Assembly (NCBI GenBank): GCA_016716835.1
Contig: JADJUW010000006.1
Coordinates: forward strand, 1-28,761
Length of the DNA stretch: 28,761 bases
Source of the DNA: Myxococcales bacterium
GTDB taxonomy: Bacteria > Myxococcota_A > Polyangia > Haliangiales > Haliangiaceae
Direction: 5' to 3'
This document shows, in pieces, positions 4,582 to 12,276 of this stretch; position 1 is the stretch's first letter, and every line of letters begins with the position of its first letter. The notes under the pieces are model-generated. The model saw only the letters and a program-made list of their open reading frames with translations, had not been told where the DNA came from and searched no databases. Made by a program: the position numbers and the translations under genes.

Positions 4582-6691
4582 CTGGCGCTGGCGCGGCTGG
4601 TGGGCGCGACCGTCGCAGGTTGCCCCGGATGGTGACTGGCGCGTTTGGTTTTTCATGGCTGGTCGCGGTGCCGGCAAGACCAGGGCCGGGGCCGAATGGG
4701 TCAGGGAACAGGTCATTGCTGGGCGCAAGCGGATTGCACTGATCGCGCCGACTGCTGCTGATGCGCGCGACGTGATGGTTGAGGGCGATAGCGGCATCCT
4801 GTCGGTATGCTGGTCGGGGGACCGGAGCGCTGCCGGTGAAGAACTGGGGCGGCCGCTTTACGAGCCGTCGAAGCGCCGCTTGACTTGGGCGAATGGCGCA
4901 ATGGCTACGCTGTTTTCGGCTGATGAACCGGAGCGACTGCGCGGGCCACAATCGGACGCGCTTTGGGCCGATGAATTGGGATCATGGCGCCGGCCGGAAG
5001 CCTGGGATATGGCGATGTTCGGGCTTCGCCTTGGCGATGACCCCCGCGCCGTGGTCACGTCAACGCCAAAGCCTAATCCGCTGGTGCGGAAACTGGCGAG
5101 GGATGGCGGCACAGTCTTGACGCGGGGCAGCACTTTTGACAACGCCGCGAACCTTGCGCCGTCTGCGATTGAAAAACTGCGCAGGGACTATGACGGCACC
5201 CGGCTAGGCCGGCAGGAACTGTATGCCGAGATCCTTGACGATCTGCCCGGCGCGTTGTTTAGCCGGGAACTGATCGACGCGGCCAGAGTGAAGACGGCCC
5301 CGGACATGCAGCGGATCGTGGTCGCAATCGACCCGAGTGGCAGCGCCGGGGATGCAGACGACGGCGACAGCCAGGGCATCATCGTTGCGGGCAAGGGCAT
5401 CGACGGTCGGGCCTATGTGCTGGCGGATCGGACATGCAAGCTGTCACCGGATGGCTGGGCAAGGCGCGCGGTTGCCGCCTATCACGAGTTCAATGCCGAC
5501 CGGATCGTTGCGGAACGCAACTACGGCGGCGCGATGGTTGAGGCGGTCATTCGCACGGCGGATCGCAAGGTCAGCTATAAGGAAGTCACCGCCACGCGCG
5601 GCAAGGTGGTGCGGGCCGAGCCGGTCGCGGCCCTCTATGAGCAGTGCATCGCGGAAGGGATGCCCGTTGAGACAAGCACCGGTCCCGTAGCGATTGAAGA
5701 TGTGCGAGCGGGGGACAGGGTTTGGACGCGCGAGGGGCTGCGAAGGGTGCTTTGGGCAGGCCAGACGGGAGAGCGCGAGACGTTGGTTATCCGGCACGGT
5801 GCTGGGGTGCTTGAATGTACCCCGGATCACCCGGTTTTCTGCCAACGTGGGTTTACCGACGCTGGACAACTTGTTCCTGGAAATGATACTTTAACCGTAT
5901 GGAAAAACAGCAACATTTATGCGGGGACTGCGGCGCGCCAGTGTCGAGGTCTGGGGTCCGGTGCCGATCTTGCGGGGCCGCAGAGCGATGGAAAACACGC
6001 GCGAGAAAGCGGCCATTTGTGGAGTTCGGTGGTGTTCGATACTATCGGCAGGGTGATGGCTATTGGCGGGCATCTCGCCACGCTGGCAATGAACTTCTGC
6101 ACCGTGCGGTTTGGCGGGCCGCGTATGGCGACATCCCTGCCGGGCAGCACGTTCATCACATCGACGGCGATTCTGGAAACAACTCGCTCGAAAACCTTCA
6201 GGTTATCAAGCCGCAAGATCACGCCAAGCACCACTATAGACCGGACCGCCTCCTATCTGATGAGGCAATGTTCAAACTCGGGAAATCTCAAAGGGAACGA
6301 TGGAAGAAGATCGAACCCCGAGAGCACACCTGCGATCAATGCGGTGGGCAGTTCCAAAGCCGGGGAAACTGGGTCCGCTTCTGCTCACCAAAGTGCAACG
6401 CTGCATGGTGGAATTGGCAGCGTCGAAGCAGGGCAAAGGCGGCGGGTCTACAACCTCCACGTTGAGGGTTGCCACGAATTCTTCGCGGGCGGCGCATTGG
6501 TCCACAACTGCCGGGTTTCTCACGTCGGATCATTCGACGCGCTGGAAGATCAGCTTTGCCTGTTCGGGCCGGATGGTTACGCCGGCGAGGGATCGCCCGA
6601 CCGGGCAGATGCGACGGTTTGGGCGCTGACTGAGTTGATGCTCAAAGAGCAGCCGACCACAAAAACAACCGCAGTCACGGGGCTATTCTGA
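4481..6691 (+). CDS. terL: Terminase large subunit with in-frame intein
   Basis: ATP-driven packaging motor and headful/cos nuclease. The 736-residue precursor shows Walker A GRGAGKT at residues 61-67, Walker B 'LWADE' at 161-165, and the nuclease domain beginning 'VAIDPSGS' (Asp284) with 'AERNYGG' near 344-350 and the last acidic site in 'DRADATVWAL' near the C-terminus. Residues 389-676 are an intein; splicing would leave a 448-residue terminase, the usual length for this GTA-like family. The insertion lies between 'AALYEQ' and 'CRVSHVG', where intein-free relatives usually read EQG-R. Start: ATG 4481 gives a 101-base overlap with terS; ATG at 4490, 4532 or 4535 are alternatives. The stop overlaps the portal start (TGATG). 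Confidence 0.9.
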   Translation: MTQMLSPAAWLASQPALMMAELATLTPEAKAALNWRWRGWWARPSQVAPDGDWRVWFFMAGRGAGKTRAGAEWVREQVIAGRKRIALIAPTAADARDVMVEGDSGILSVCWSGDRSAAGEELGRPLYEPSKRRLTWANGAMATLFSADEPERLRGPQSDALWADELGSWRRPEAWDMAMFGLRLGDDPRAVVTSTPKPNPLVRKLARDGGTVLTRGSTFDNAANLAPSAIEKLRRDYDGTRLGRQELYAEILDDLPGALFSRELIDAARVKTAPDMQRIVVAIDPSGSAGDADDGDSQGIIVAGKGIDGRAYVLADRTCKLSPDGWARRAVAAYHEFNADRIVAERNYGGAMVEAVIRTADRKVSYKEVTATRGKVVRAEPVAALYEQCIAEGMPVETSTGPVAIEDVRAGDRVWTREGLRRVLWAGQTGERETLVIRHGAGVLECTPDHPVFCQRGFTDAGQLVPGNDTLTVWKNSNIYAGTAARQCRGLGSGADLAGPQSDGKHARESGHLWSSVVFDTIGRVMAIGGHLATLAMNFCTVRFGGPRMATSLPGSTFITSTAILETTRSKTFRLSSRKITPSTTIDRTASYLMRQCSNSGNLKGNDGRRSNPESTPAINAVGSSKAGETGSASAHQSATLHGGIGSVEAGQRRRVYNLHVEGCHEFFAGGALVHNCRVSHVGSFDALEDQLCLFGPDGYAGEGSPDRADATVWALTELMLKEQPTTKTTAVTGLF
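5645..6508 (+). other. Intein in TerL (288 residues)
   Basis: Protein-splicing element. Block A begins with Cys1 (codon 5645-5647) and runs through 'PVAIEDVRAGDRVW', the Hint-domain start. Block B is 'LECTPDHPVF', with the conserved Thr and His, followed by 'DAGQLVPG'. Block F is 'YNLHVEGCHEFFAGG' and block G ends 'ALVHN' followed by Cys+1 (6509-6511) as the extein nucleophile. All catalytic residues (Cys1, TxxH, penultimate His, terminal Asn, Cys+1) are present, so it should splice. The two splicing halves are separated by about 560 bases that, in the intein frame, give a low-complexity Ser/Thr/Gly/Arg-rich linker with no LAGLIDADG or other endonuclease motif. An HNH gene occupies that stretch in another frame. 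Confidence 0.92.
5899..6465 (+). CDS. HNH homing endonuclease-like protein nested out of frame inside the TerL intein
   Basis: 188 residues from ATG 5899 in frame 1, whereas TerL/intein is in frame 2. Domains in order: an N-terminal zinc ribbon (Cys8, Cys11, Cys22, Cys25); an HNH_3-type core 'HVHHIDGDSGNNSLENL' with His86/His87, Asp89, Asn94/Asn95 and Asn99, then HAKHH; and a second zinc ribbon (Cys145, Cys148, Cys162, Cys166). These are the parts of free-standing phage HNH nucleases. The ORF fills precisely the gap between intein blocks B and F, and its TGA (6463-6465) falls inside block F codons. No strong ribosome-binding site is seen upstream. It presumably makes the double-strand break that spreads the intein. 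Alternative: two compensating one-base errors hide an in-frame endonuclease. Confidence 0.8.
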   Translation: MEKQQHLCGDCGAPVSRSGVRCRSCGAAERWKTRARKRPFVEFGGVRYYRQGDGYWRASRHAGNELLHRAVWRAAYGDIPAGQHVHHIDGDSGNNSLENLQVIKPQDHAKHHYRPDRLLSDEAMFKLGKSQRERWKKIEPREHTCDQCGGQFQSRGNWVRFCSPKCNAAWWNWQRRSRAKAAGLQPPR

Positions 6692-8013
6692 TGGATGTCA
6701 CTGAGCGACACCCGGACTTGACAGCCGACCGCATTGCGGACTGGCAGTTGATGCGGGACACAATGGACGGGTCGCGCGCAGTCAAGCGCCGGGCGCAAAC
6801 ATACCTGCCGATGCCGTCCGGGTTCGCCTCGATGGATGATGGCGGGCTGGCGGTCTACAACAACATCTACAAGCTGCGCGCCATTGTGCCGGAAATTCTA
6901 GCGCCGTCAGTCGGGGCGATGATCGGCATCATCCACGGCAAGGAAACGCAGATCGAAATTCCTGATGGCATGGCGTGGATATGGGAAAACGCGGACGGCG
7001 ACGGGATGCCACTTGAGGCGTTTCACCGGGGCATCACCCGCAATCTGCTATGGCTGGGCCGGTATGGCGTCTTGGCATCCGCGCCGGCTACCGGCGGCAA
7101 TCCGTATCTTGTCGGGTATTCCGGCGACAGCCTGATCAACTGGGACCGGGATTTCTACGTCCTGGACGAAAGCGGATACCAGCGAAACGGGTTCCGGTGG
7201 GAATCGGTTACGCGGCACCGGGTTTTGACGATTGAGGACGGCGCGTTTGTTTCGACGGTTTACGAGGGCGAAACGATGGCGGCAAGCGAGCCAGTAGCAC
7301 AAGGCGGCGTAAGGCTTGATTTTGTCCCGTTCACGGTCGGCAATGCGCGCGATGTTACGGCTGCGGTCGAAACCCCGCCTCTTGTCGGCGTGTCGAATGC
7401 CATCATCAACGCCTACCAGTTATCCGCCGACTGGCGCTGGCAGTTGTACATGAGCGGGCAGGAAACGCTTGTCGCAATCAACGGCGATGCGCCATCGAGT
7501 GTCGGGGCCGGGGTTGTGCATCAGATGAATGGCGGTGACGGCAACACGCCCGATTTGAAATATGTCAGCCCGTCCTGTTCCGGCATCGCGGCGCATGACA
7601 ACGCCATTCAAAAGCAGATCGACGCGGCGGTCATGGCCGGGGCGCGGATGTTTGAGCAATCCGGCAACGGGCAGGAAAGCGGCGAAGCCCGTCGCCTGCG
7701 GTTTGCATCCGAGACTGCCAACCTGTTGAGCGTGGCGCAGGTATCGGCCGCGCTGCTGGAAAAGGCGCTGCGGTTCGCGGCGCGGATCTCGGGCATGGAT
7801 GAAAAGGCTGCGGACGAAATCGTCGTCACGCCCCCGCGCGACTTGCTCGACAACACCATGAGCGCCGCAGAATTTGCCACGCTGTTCGACGCCTACGAGC
7901 GCGGCGGCATGGCTTGGGAAACCCTCTATGCGCGCGGTCAGGCCGGCGGGATATACACCGACGAGCGTAACGCCGAAGAAGAATACGCATTGCTGGAAGG
8001 CGATGCGATATAG
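6691..8013 (+). CDS. Portal protein (DUF4055 family)
   Basis: 440 residues, ATG overlapping the terL stop. It forms the dodecameric ring at one capsid vertex through which DNA passes. The sequence fits the DUF4055 portal type: 'YNNIYKLRAIVPEILAPSVG' near the N-terminus, a central 'GITRNLLWLGRYGVLAS' helix, 'GYSGDSLINW' and a C-terminal long helical segment 'FASETANLLSVAQVSAALLE' that would line the crown. The position immediately after terL supports the call. No truncation is apparent. Confidence 0.82.
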   Translation: MDVTERHPDLTADRIADWQLMRDTMDGSRAVKRRAQTYLPMPSGFASMDDGGLAVYNNIYKLRAIVPEILAPSVGAMIGIIHGKETQIEIPDGMAWIWENADGDGMPLEAFHRGITRNLLWLGRYGVLASAPATGGNPYLVGYSGDSLINWDRDFYVLDESGYQRNGFRWESVTRHRVLTIEDGAFVSTVYEGETMAASEPVAQGGVRLDFVPFTVGNARDVTAAVETPPLVGVSNAIINAYQLSADWRWQLYMSGQETLVAINGDAPSSVGAGVVHQMNGGDGNTPDLKYVSPSCSGIAAHDNAIQKQIDAAVMAGARMFEQSGNGQESGEARRLRFASETANLLSVAQVSAALLEKALRFAARISGMDEKAADEIVVTPPRDLLDNTMSAAEFATLFDAYERGGMAWETLYARGQAGGIYTDERNAEEEYALLEGDAI

Positions 8014-8053
8014 GCCGGAACCCGGCACAACCCCCACCAAAGGAGACAGGCCA

Positions 8054-8767
8054 ATGGCTGTCAAACTCGTAGTCGAGACCCTCGACGACATTGATGAAAC
8101 CCTGCACCCGCTCTACGTCGAACATGATGGCAAGTTCCATCTGGACGCCGACGCGGACAGCATCCGTGGGCATCGGGATGTGATGCCGCTTGCCAATGCC
8201 TATGACCGGACCAAATCGGACCTGTCATCGTACAAAACCAAGCTGACGGACGCGCAACGGCGGGCCGCGCCTGATGATTTCGACCCGGAAACGTGGAAGA
8301 AGCTCAAAGACGGCAAGACCGACGATGCCGCGCATCAGCGCCAGCTTGTCGAGTTGCGCAAGACGCTGGAGGCCGAGCGCGACGAGTGGAAGGGCATGTA
8401 TACCGGCGAAGTCACCAAGGGCCGCAAGGCCAAGGTCAACGCCGAATTGACAGACGCGCTTTCAGCCGCCGGCATCACCAACGCCGTTTTCGTCAAGGCC
8501 GCGCGGGCCATGTTGGAGCCGCGCGTGTCGATGGACGACGACGATACAACTCTTGATATTGGCCTTGGCCCGATGACGATTTCCGAGGCCATCAAGCGGT
8601 GGTCTACCGGCGACGAAGGTAAGGCGTTTGTCGCGCCTCCCAAGGGCGACGATGCGCGCGGCAACACGCGCGGAATGAACGGCAATCAGACAAAAGGCGA
8701 CATCGGCGGGGACAGGGCTGCGCGCATCGCTGCGTTGAACGCCAAATTCCCCGATCTCGCCCAGTAA
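8054..8767 (+). CDS. Scaffolding-like head assembly protein
   Basis: 237 residues from ATG 8054, with a strong AAAGGAGA ribosome-binding site; an in-frame extension upstream to 7874 lies inside the portal gene and is rejected. Highly charged and largely helical, with a long coiled-coil section around 'LVELRKTLEAERDEWKGMY' and an acidic middle (DDDDTT) before a Gly/Asn/Asp-rich tail. This composition and the place between portal and major capsid are those of GP20-type internal scaffolds. No protease motif is seen. Confidence 0.7.
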   Translation: MAVKLVVETLDDIDETLHPLYVEHDGKFHLDADADSIRGHRDVMPLANAYDRTKSDLSSYKTKLTDAQRRAAPDDFDPETWKKLKDGKTDDAAHQRQLVELRKTLEAERDEWKGMYTGEVTKGRKAKVNAELTDALSAAGITNAVFVKAARAMLEPRVSMDDDDTTLDIGLGPMTISEAIKRWSTGDEGKAFVAPPKGDDARGNTRGMNGNQTKGDIGGDRAARIAALNAKFPDLAQ

Positions 8768-8865
8768 CTACCGCCCATGTCGGGCAACCCCGTGATCTCA
8801 ATGAGACGGCGGGCATATAGGGCAGTGCCCCAACCTCCACTCTGATTTCACGAAAGGAAACAGAC

Positions 8866-9855
8866 ATGACTACATCTCAAATGGTTGTGTTCAACCAATA
8901 CTTCATGCCCGCGACTATCGAAACGCTGGCCCAAATGGTCAGCAAGTTCAACGCGGCATCGGGCGGCGCAATCCGCCTGACCACGGATGGCTTCGATGGC
9001 GATTTCTTGCAGGAATCGTTCTACGCGGCCATCCATTCGGCGCAGCGCCGCGTTGACCGCTATGCCAGCAACACCACGGCCAGCACAACTGACCTGACCC
9101 AGGCCAAACATTCGTCGGTCAAGATCGCCGGCGGGTTCGGCCCGATCCGGTATGAGCCGGCGCAAATGACATGGCTCAACAAGCCCACCGCCGAGGGTAT
9201 CGAGGTTGCATCGCGCAACTTTGCCGAGGCGATGTTGAAAGACCAGTTGAACACCGCAGTTGCGGCGCTGGTTGCGGCTATCGGCCAGCAGGGCGCGACG
9301 ACCACGGTTGATGTATCCACCGGTTCCGGGGCCAAGGTGATCGACTATGCCACGGTCAACAACAGCCATGCGCTGTTCGGGGATCATTCCTCGCTGATCG
9401 CGGCGCAGATCATGTCGGGTGCGAGCTATCACGCGTTCGTCGGTCAGAACCTGACCAACACCGAACGGCTGTTTCAGGCCGGGACGGTGCGGATCGTGGA
9501 TATCATGGGCAATGTGACCATCATCACGGACGCCCCGGCGCTCTACACCGCTGCTGTGGTTTCCCCGGCGGTTGCTGCGAAGCGGCGCGTTCTGTCGCTG
9601 GTGGCCGGCGCCGCGACTGTCTCCGATGGCGGCGACGTGGTGTCGAACATCCAGACCACGAACGGAAATCTGCGGATCGAAACGACCTTGCAGATCGACT
9701 ACACGTTCGGGCTGGGGCTGAAAGGCTACACCTGGGATGAAACCTATGGCGGCAAGTCCCCGACCGATGCCGAAATCGGCACGGGCACAAACTGGGATAA
9801 AATCGCCAGTGACATCAAGCATACGGCGGGAACCCTTGCCGTCGGCTTGGCCTGA
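8866..9855 (+). CDS. Major capsid protein
   Basis: 329 residues from ATG 8866, with ribosome-binding site AAAGGAAAC. It begins 'MTTSQMVVFNQYFMPATIET' and contains a central alanine-rich helix followed by a beta-rich C-terminal half, 'GYTWDETYGGKSPTDAEIGT'. The pattern is that of the P22-coat/HK97-fold major capsid proteins found in Rhodobacterales phages. Placement after the scaffold-like gene, and the strong hairpin just downstream, fit a highly expressed structural gene. Confidence 0.82.
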   Translation: MTTSQMVVFNQYFMPATIETLAQMVSKFNAASGGAIRLTTDGFDGDFLQESFYAAIHSAQRRVDRYASNTTASTTDLTQAKHSSVKIAGGFGPIRYEPAQMTWLNKPTAEGIEVASRNFAEAMLKDQLNTAVAALVAAIGQQGATTTVDVSTGSGAKVIDYATVNNSHALFGDHSSLIAAQIMSGASYHAFVGQNLTNTERLFQAGTVRIVDIMGNVTIITDAPALYTAAVVSPAVAAKRRVLSLVAGAATVSDGGDVVSNIQTTNGNLRIETTLQIDYTFGLGLKGYTWDETYGGKSPTDAEIGTGTNWDKIASDIKHTAGTLAVGLA

Positions 9856-9864
9856 CTTTTGCAG

Positions 9865-9888
9865 TAGGGGCGGCGCAATCCGCCCCTA
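9865..9888 (+). terminator. Hairpin after the major capsid gene
   Basis: TAGGGGCGG at 9865-9873 pairs perfectly with CCGCCCCTA at 9880-9888 around a six-base loop. There is no T run downstream, so it is more likely an mRNA-stabilising or attenuating hairpin than an intrinsic terminator. Confidence 0.5.
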
Positions 9889-9910
9889 TCACCAAGGCTA
9901 GGAGCAAGAC

Positions 9911-10180
9911 ATGAAACCGCAGAAACCTGTAATTTTCGAGCCGCACCCGGTGACGCCGGAACGCAAGGCGGAACTTCACGCCGCCGGGTACAAGATCATT
10001 GACGCGCGGTTTGCGCCGCGTGAGGCGAAGGTGCCGGTCCTGCCGACCCGCGACGACATAGCCGGAATGAAGCGCGGCGAGGTGGTCGAGTGGTTGAAAG
10101 CGCATGGCGTTGATGACCCGAAGGGGCCGGTTGCCGATCTGCGCGACGATCTTTCGCGGGCGATGTTTGCAGACCTGTGA
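9911..10180 (+). CDS. Small head protein with a possible HeH/SAP-like C-terminus
   Basis: 89 residues from ATG 9911, with ribosome-binding site TAGGAG. The N-terminal half is basic and Pro-rich. The C-terminal third, 'EVVEWLKAHGVDDPKGPVAD' then 'LRDDLSRAMF', has the two-helix pattern of HeH/LEM/SAP-like modules seen in small head-completion proteins. Located between the major capsid and connector genes. GTGA overlap with the next gene. Confidence 0.6.
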   Translation: MKPQKPVIFEPHPVTPERKAELHAAGYKIIDARFAPREAKVPVLPTRDDIAGMKRGEVVEWLKAHGVDDPKGPVADLRDDLSRAMFADL

Positions 10181-10710
10181 GGCTGGCGCTTTGCCTCGGC
10201 GGTGCCGCCGGGGTTCGGGATGATTGGGCGGCGGCGCTGGCGCTGTTTGCGCCGAATTATGTGGTCGCATGTAACGACGCCGGGATGATCTGGCCGGGGC
10301 GACTGGATGCCTGGGTGACGCTACATCCCGACAAGATGCGCGGATGGCGCGACGCGCGGGCATCCAATGGGTTTGAACCGGCGATTGAGTATCTGGTGCA
10401 TGGGGATCGTATCCAGCGATGGTGCGATCTGGTGGAGTTTCGCTTTCCCGGCCAGCAAAGCAGCGGATCAAGCGGCATGATGGCGGCCAAGGTTGCGTTG
10501 CACGATCTAGGCGCGGATCGGGCTGTTCTGGCGGGAATACCGATGGATCGGGAACCGCATTTCTTCGACGCCGAAATCTGGCAGGCCGCGACCGGCTATC
10601 ACGGCGTATGGGATCAACTTTCCGGCTTTGACCGGGATCGGGTGCGCAGTATGTCGGGCTGGACGGCGCAACACCTTGGAACGCCTGACGCGGAGTGGCT
10701 TGGATGCTGA
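10177..10710 (+). CDS. Rossmann-fold protein, DUF115/sialyltransferase-like (copy A)
   Basis: 177 residues, GTG start overlapping the previous stop (GTGA at 10177). The N-terminus 'LALCLGGAAGVRDDW' looks like a nucleotide-binding loop. It is followed by 'ACNDAG.IWPGRLDAWVTLHP', then 'FPGQQSSGSSGMMAAKVALH' and 'LGADRAVLAGIPM', and near the end 'RDRVRSMSG'. The Gly/Ser-rich 'SGSSGM' helix cap and the 'AVLAGIPM' strand recall the MAF/DUF115 and sialyltransferase-like folds that handle nucleotide sugars. A paralogue of identical length lies at 15591-16124. Assignment to a sugar-transfer role is inference; it is unexpected between head genes. Confidence 0.6.
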   Translation: MRLALCLGGAAGVRDDWAAALALFAPNYVVACNDAGMIWPGRLDAWVTLHPDKMRGWRDARASNGFEPAIEYLVHGDRIQRWCDLVEFRFPGQQSSGSSGMMAAKVALHDLGADRAVLAGIPMDREPHFFDAEIWQAATGYHGVWDQLSGFDRDRVRSMSGWTAQHLGTPDAEWLGC

Positions 10711-11126
10711 GTTTTACGACACTTGCCGTCACGGCTGCTGAGGCAACGGCCTATCACGCGCTGGCGGCGCCGACCGGCTGGCCGGTGGTTGAGGCCGACC
10801 AGGAGGCGGCGCTGTATCGCGGCCAGCGGTATATCGCGGCGCGGTATAATGGGCTGTGGCTGACTGACTGGGACAACGATGACGCACCGGACGAGGTGAA
10901 ACATGCGATTTCCGAGGCCGGGCTGGTGGAAGCGGTTTCGCCGGGAAAGCTGTCTGTCACCAGCACTCCGGCAGCGGACAAGGTGCTGGTTGGCGTCGGG
11001 AACATCACATGGGAGCGGGTGAAGGCCGGCGGCATGGATGGGTGGATACCGCGCCTGTCGATTGTTGAGGGGCTGCTTTCCGGCTTGGTTCGGAGCGGTG
11101 CGACGATGCACCTGAGCCGCGCATGA
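10704..11126 (+). CDS. Head-tail connector, DnaT-like (PF20557-type)
   Basis: 140 residues from ATG 10704 (overlapping the previous stop); a GTG at 10695 is in frame but less likely. 'TAAEATAYHALAAPTGW' followed by 'EADQEAALYRGQRYIAARYN' matches the small 'DnaT-like' adaptor proteins that attach to the portal in siphoviruses (gp6-like role), despite the misleading family name. Typical place between capsid and neck genes. Confidence 0.65.
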   Translation: MLSFTTLAVTAAEATAYHALAAPTGWPVVEADQEAALYRGQRYIAARYNGLWLTDWDNDDAPDEVKHAISEAGLVEAVSPGKLSVTSTPAADKVLVGVGNITWERVKAGGMDGWIPRLSIVEGLLSGLVRSGATMHLSRA

Positions 11127-11521
11127 CCGCCGGGACCGACATTGCCGCCGAAATCGCGGCCGCTCTGGCCGAGGCTGGCGAGGCTACCGGATCGGGCGCG
11201 CTGGTCTGCACCATCAAGCGGGCATCCGGCGGGCCGGTGACGCCATGGGATACCGGCGCGGCGACGGCAGCCTATTTCGAGGTGACCGCGCTGGCCGATG
11301 AGCAGCGGCTGCGCGACATCAACGGCACCCTGATCGGGCAGACGGTGCGGACGCTGATGGTTGACGCCACCGGGACAGTGCCGCTCAAGTCGGACGTGAT
11401 TGCGGTTGGCATCCGGGCGGCGGCGGTTGACGCGAACACCGAATGGGCGCAAATTCTTGAGGTTCGCACGACCGCGCCCGGTGGCGTGGCGCTGTATCAT
11501 GAACTGGACCTTGCGAAATGA
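11123..11521 (+). CDS. Probable head-closure (neck) protein
   Basis: 132 residues, ATGA overlap at 11123. An alanine-rich amphipathic helix at the N-terminus is followed by a beta-rich domain ('TVRTLMVDATGTVPLKSDVI' and 'AQILEVRTTAPGGVALYHEL'). Size, fold outline and position after the connector fit a head-closure (stopper) protein; no specific motif proves it. Confidence 0.55.
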   Translation: MTAGTDIAAEIAAALAEAGEATGSGALVCTIKRASGGPVTPWDTGAATAAYFEVTALADEQRLRDINGTLIGQTVRTLMVDATGTVPLKSDVIAVGIRAAAVDANTEWAQILEVRTTAPGGVALYHELDLAK

Positions 11522-11829
11522 GCGAAGATGCCGAACTGAACGCCATTGCCGACGCGCGGGCCGGTGATCGGGAAATCCCGGCGACGCCGGCCGATCTGGT
11601 TGCCGGCAAGGGCCACGTGACGAGACGCGTTCCGCCGATACGGATGCCACGGGATCGGCATTGGGTCGAATACAACCAGATTGCCGACCCCAGCCGGATG
11701 CAGCGCGACACCAACAACATCGCCGGAGAGCCGCGCGAAAACTACATGCGCCACACCGCGCCGGGGGATCGCAGCGGAGAGTTGTGGTTGCCGGGACCAA
11801 GCAAGTACGCGGCGAAACAGGCAGGGTAA
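11518..11829 (+). CDS. Hypothetical structural-module protein
   Basis: 103 residues, ATGA overlap at 11518. Charged and probably partly disordered; rich in Asp, Arg and Pro, with 'RHWVEYNQIADPSRMQRDTN'. No domain recognised. Could be a small neck or internal head protein. The stop overlaps the next start (TAATG). Confidence 0.5.
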   Translation: MSEDAELNAIADARAGDREIPATPADLVAGKGHVTRRVPPIRMPRDRHWVEYNQIADPSRMQRDTNNIAGEPRENYMRHTAPGDRSGELWLPGPSKYAAKQAG

Positions 11830-11993
11830 TGACCAGCCCGTACCAATGCTGGTGCATTATCTGGCACCTTGACCAGGGCGACATCGAGGCGGCGCGGATC
11901 GTGGCGAGCCTGCCGCCCGAGTATTTCGCCCCGTTCGACCGGATACTTGAGGCGGCGTTTGCGGCGGGTGTTGCGATGAATTGGAGAGATTGA
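11829..11993 (+). CDS. 54-residue hypothetical protein
   Basis: Starts at ATG 11829, overlapping the previous stop (TAATG), and ends at TGA 11991-11993. It begins 'MTSPYQCWCIIWHLDQGDIE' and continues 'AARIVASLPPEYFAPFDRIL', a short Cys- and Trp-containing helical protein. Unknown function. A longer upstream reading to 11661 exists but is internal to the preceding gene. Confidence 0.5.
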   Translation: MTSPYQCWCIIWHLDQGDIEAARIVASLPPEYFAPFDRILEAAFAAGVAMNWRD

Positions 11994-11994
11994 C

Positions 11995-12213
11995 ATGAGT
12001 ATTGAGGCCGAGAAGGTCATTTCTTGGGGGAACATCGTCGCTAGTGGCGGCATTCACCCGGACGAAGACAGTACCACAATGACAGTGTTTCTGGGCGCGC
12101 AGTCATCCGGCAGGGCGGTTGAAGTGAGGGCAAAATCCAACGTTTGGTATGGGCGCGTCGATGAAGACGGTTACGCGATAGTTGTGCGGTCAGACCTTTT
12201 GCCGACAGACTAA
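11995..12213 (+). CDS. Small beta-rich hypothetical protein
   Basis: 72 residues from ATG 11995, with ribosome-binding site GGAGAG. 'EKVISWGNIVASGGIHPDED' followed by alternating hydrophobic strands suggests a small beta protein. It lies between the neck genes and the minor head gene and is followed by a terminator-like hairpin. Function unknown. Confidence 0.5.
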   Translation: MSIEAEKVISWGNIVASGGIHPDEDSTTMTVFLGAQSSGRAVEVRAKSNVWYGRVDEDGYAIVVRSDLLPTD

Positions 12214-12239
12214 ACCGCCCGACAATCTGAACCACCTGG

Positions 12240-12262
12240 CCCCGCTTTTAGCGGGGATTTTG
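12240..12262 (+). terminator. Terminator-like hairpin
   Basis: CCCCGC (12240-12245) and GCGGGG (12251-12256) pair around the five-base loop TTTTA and are followed by ATTTTG, a short U-rich end. Plausible weak intrinsic terminator or processing site between the small neck genes and the minor head gene. Confidence 0.5.
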
Positions 12263-12276
12263 CACATGGGGGCAGA

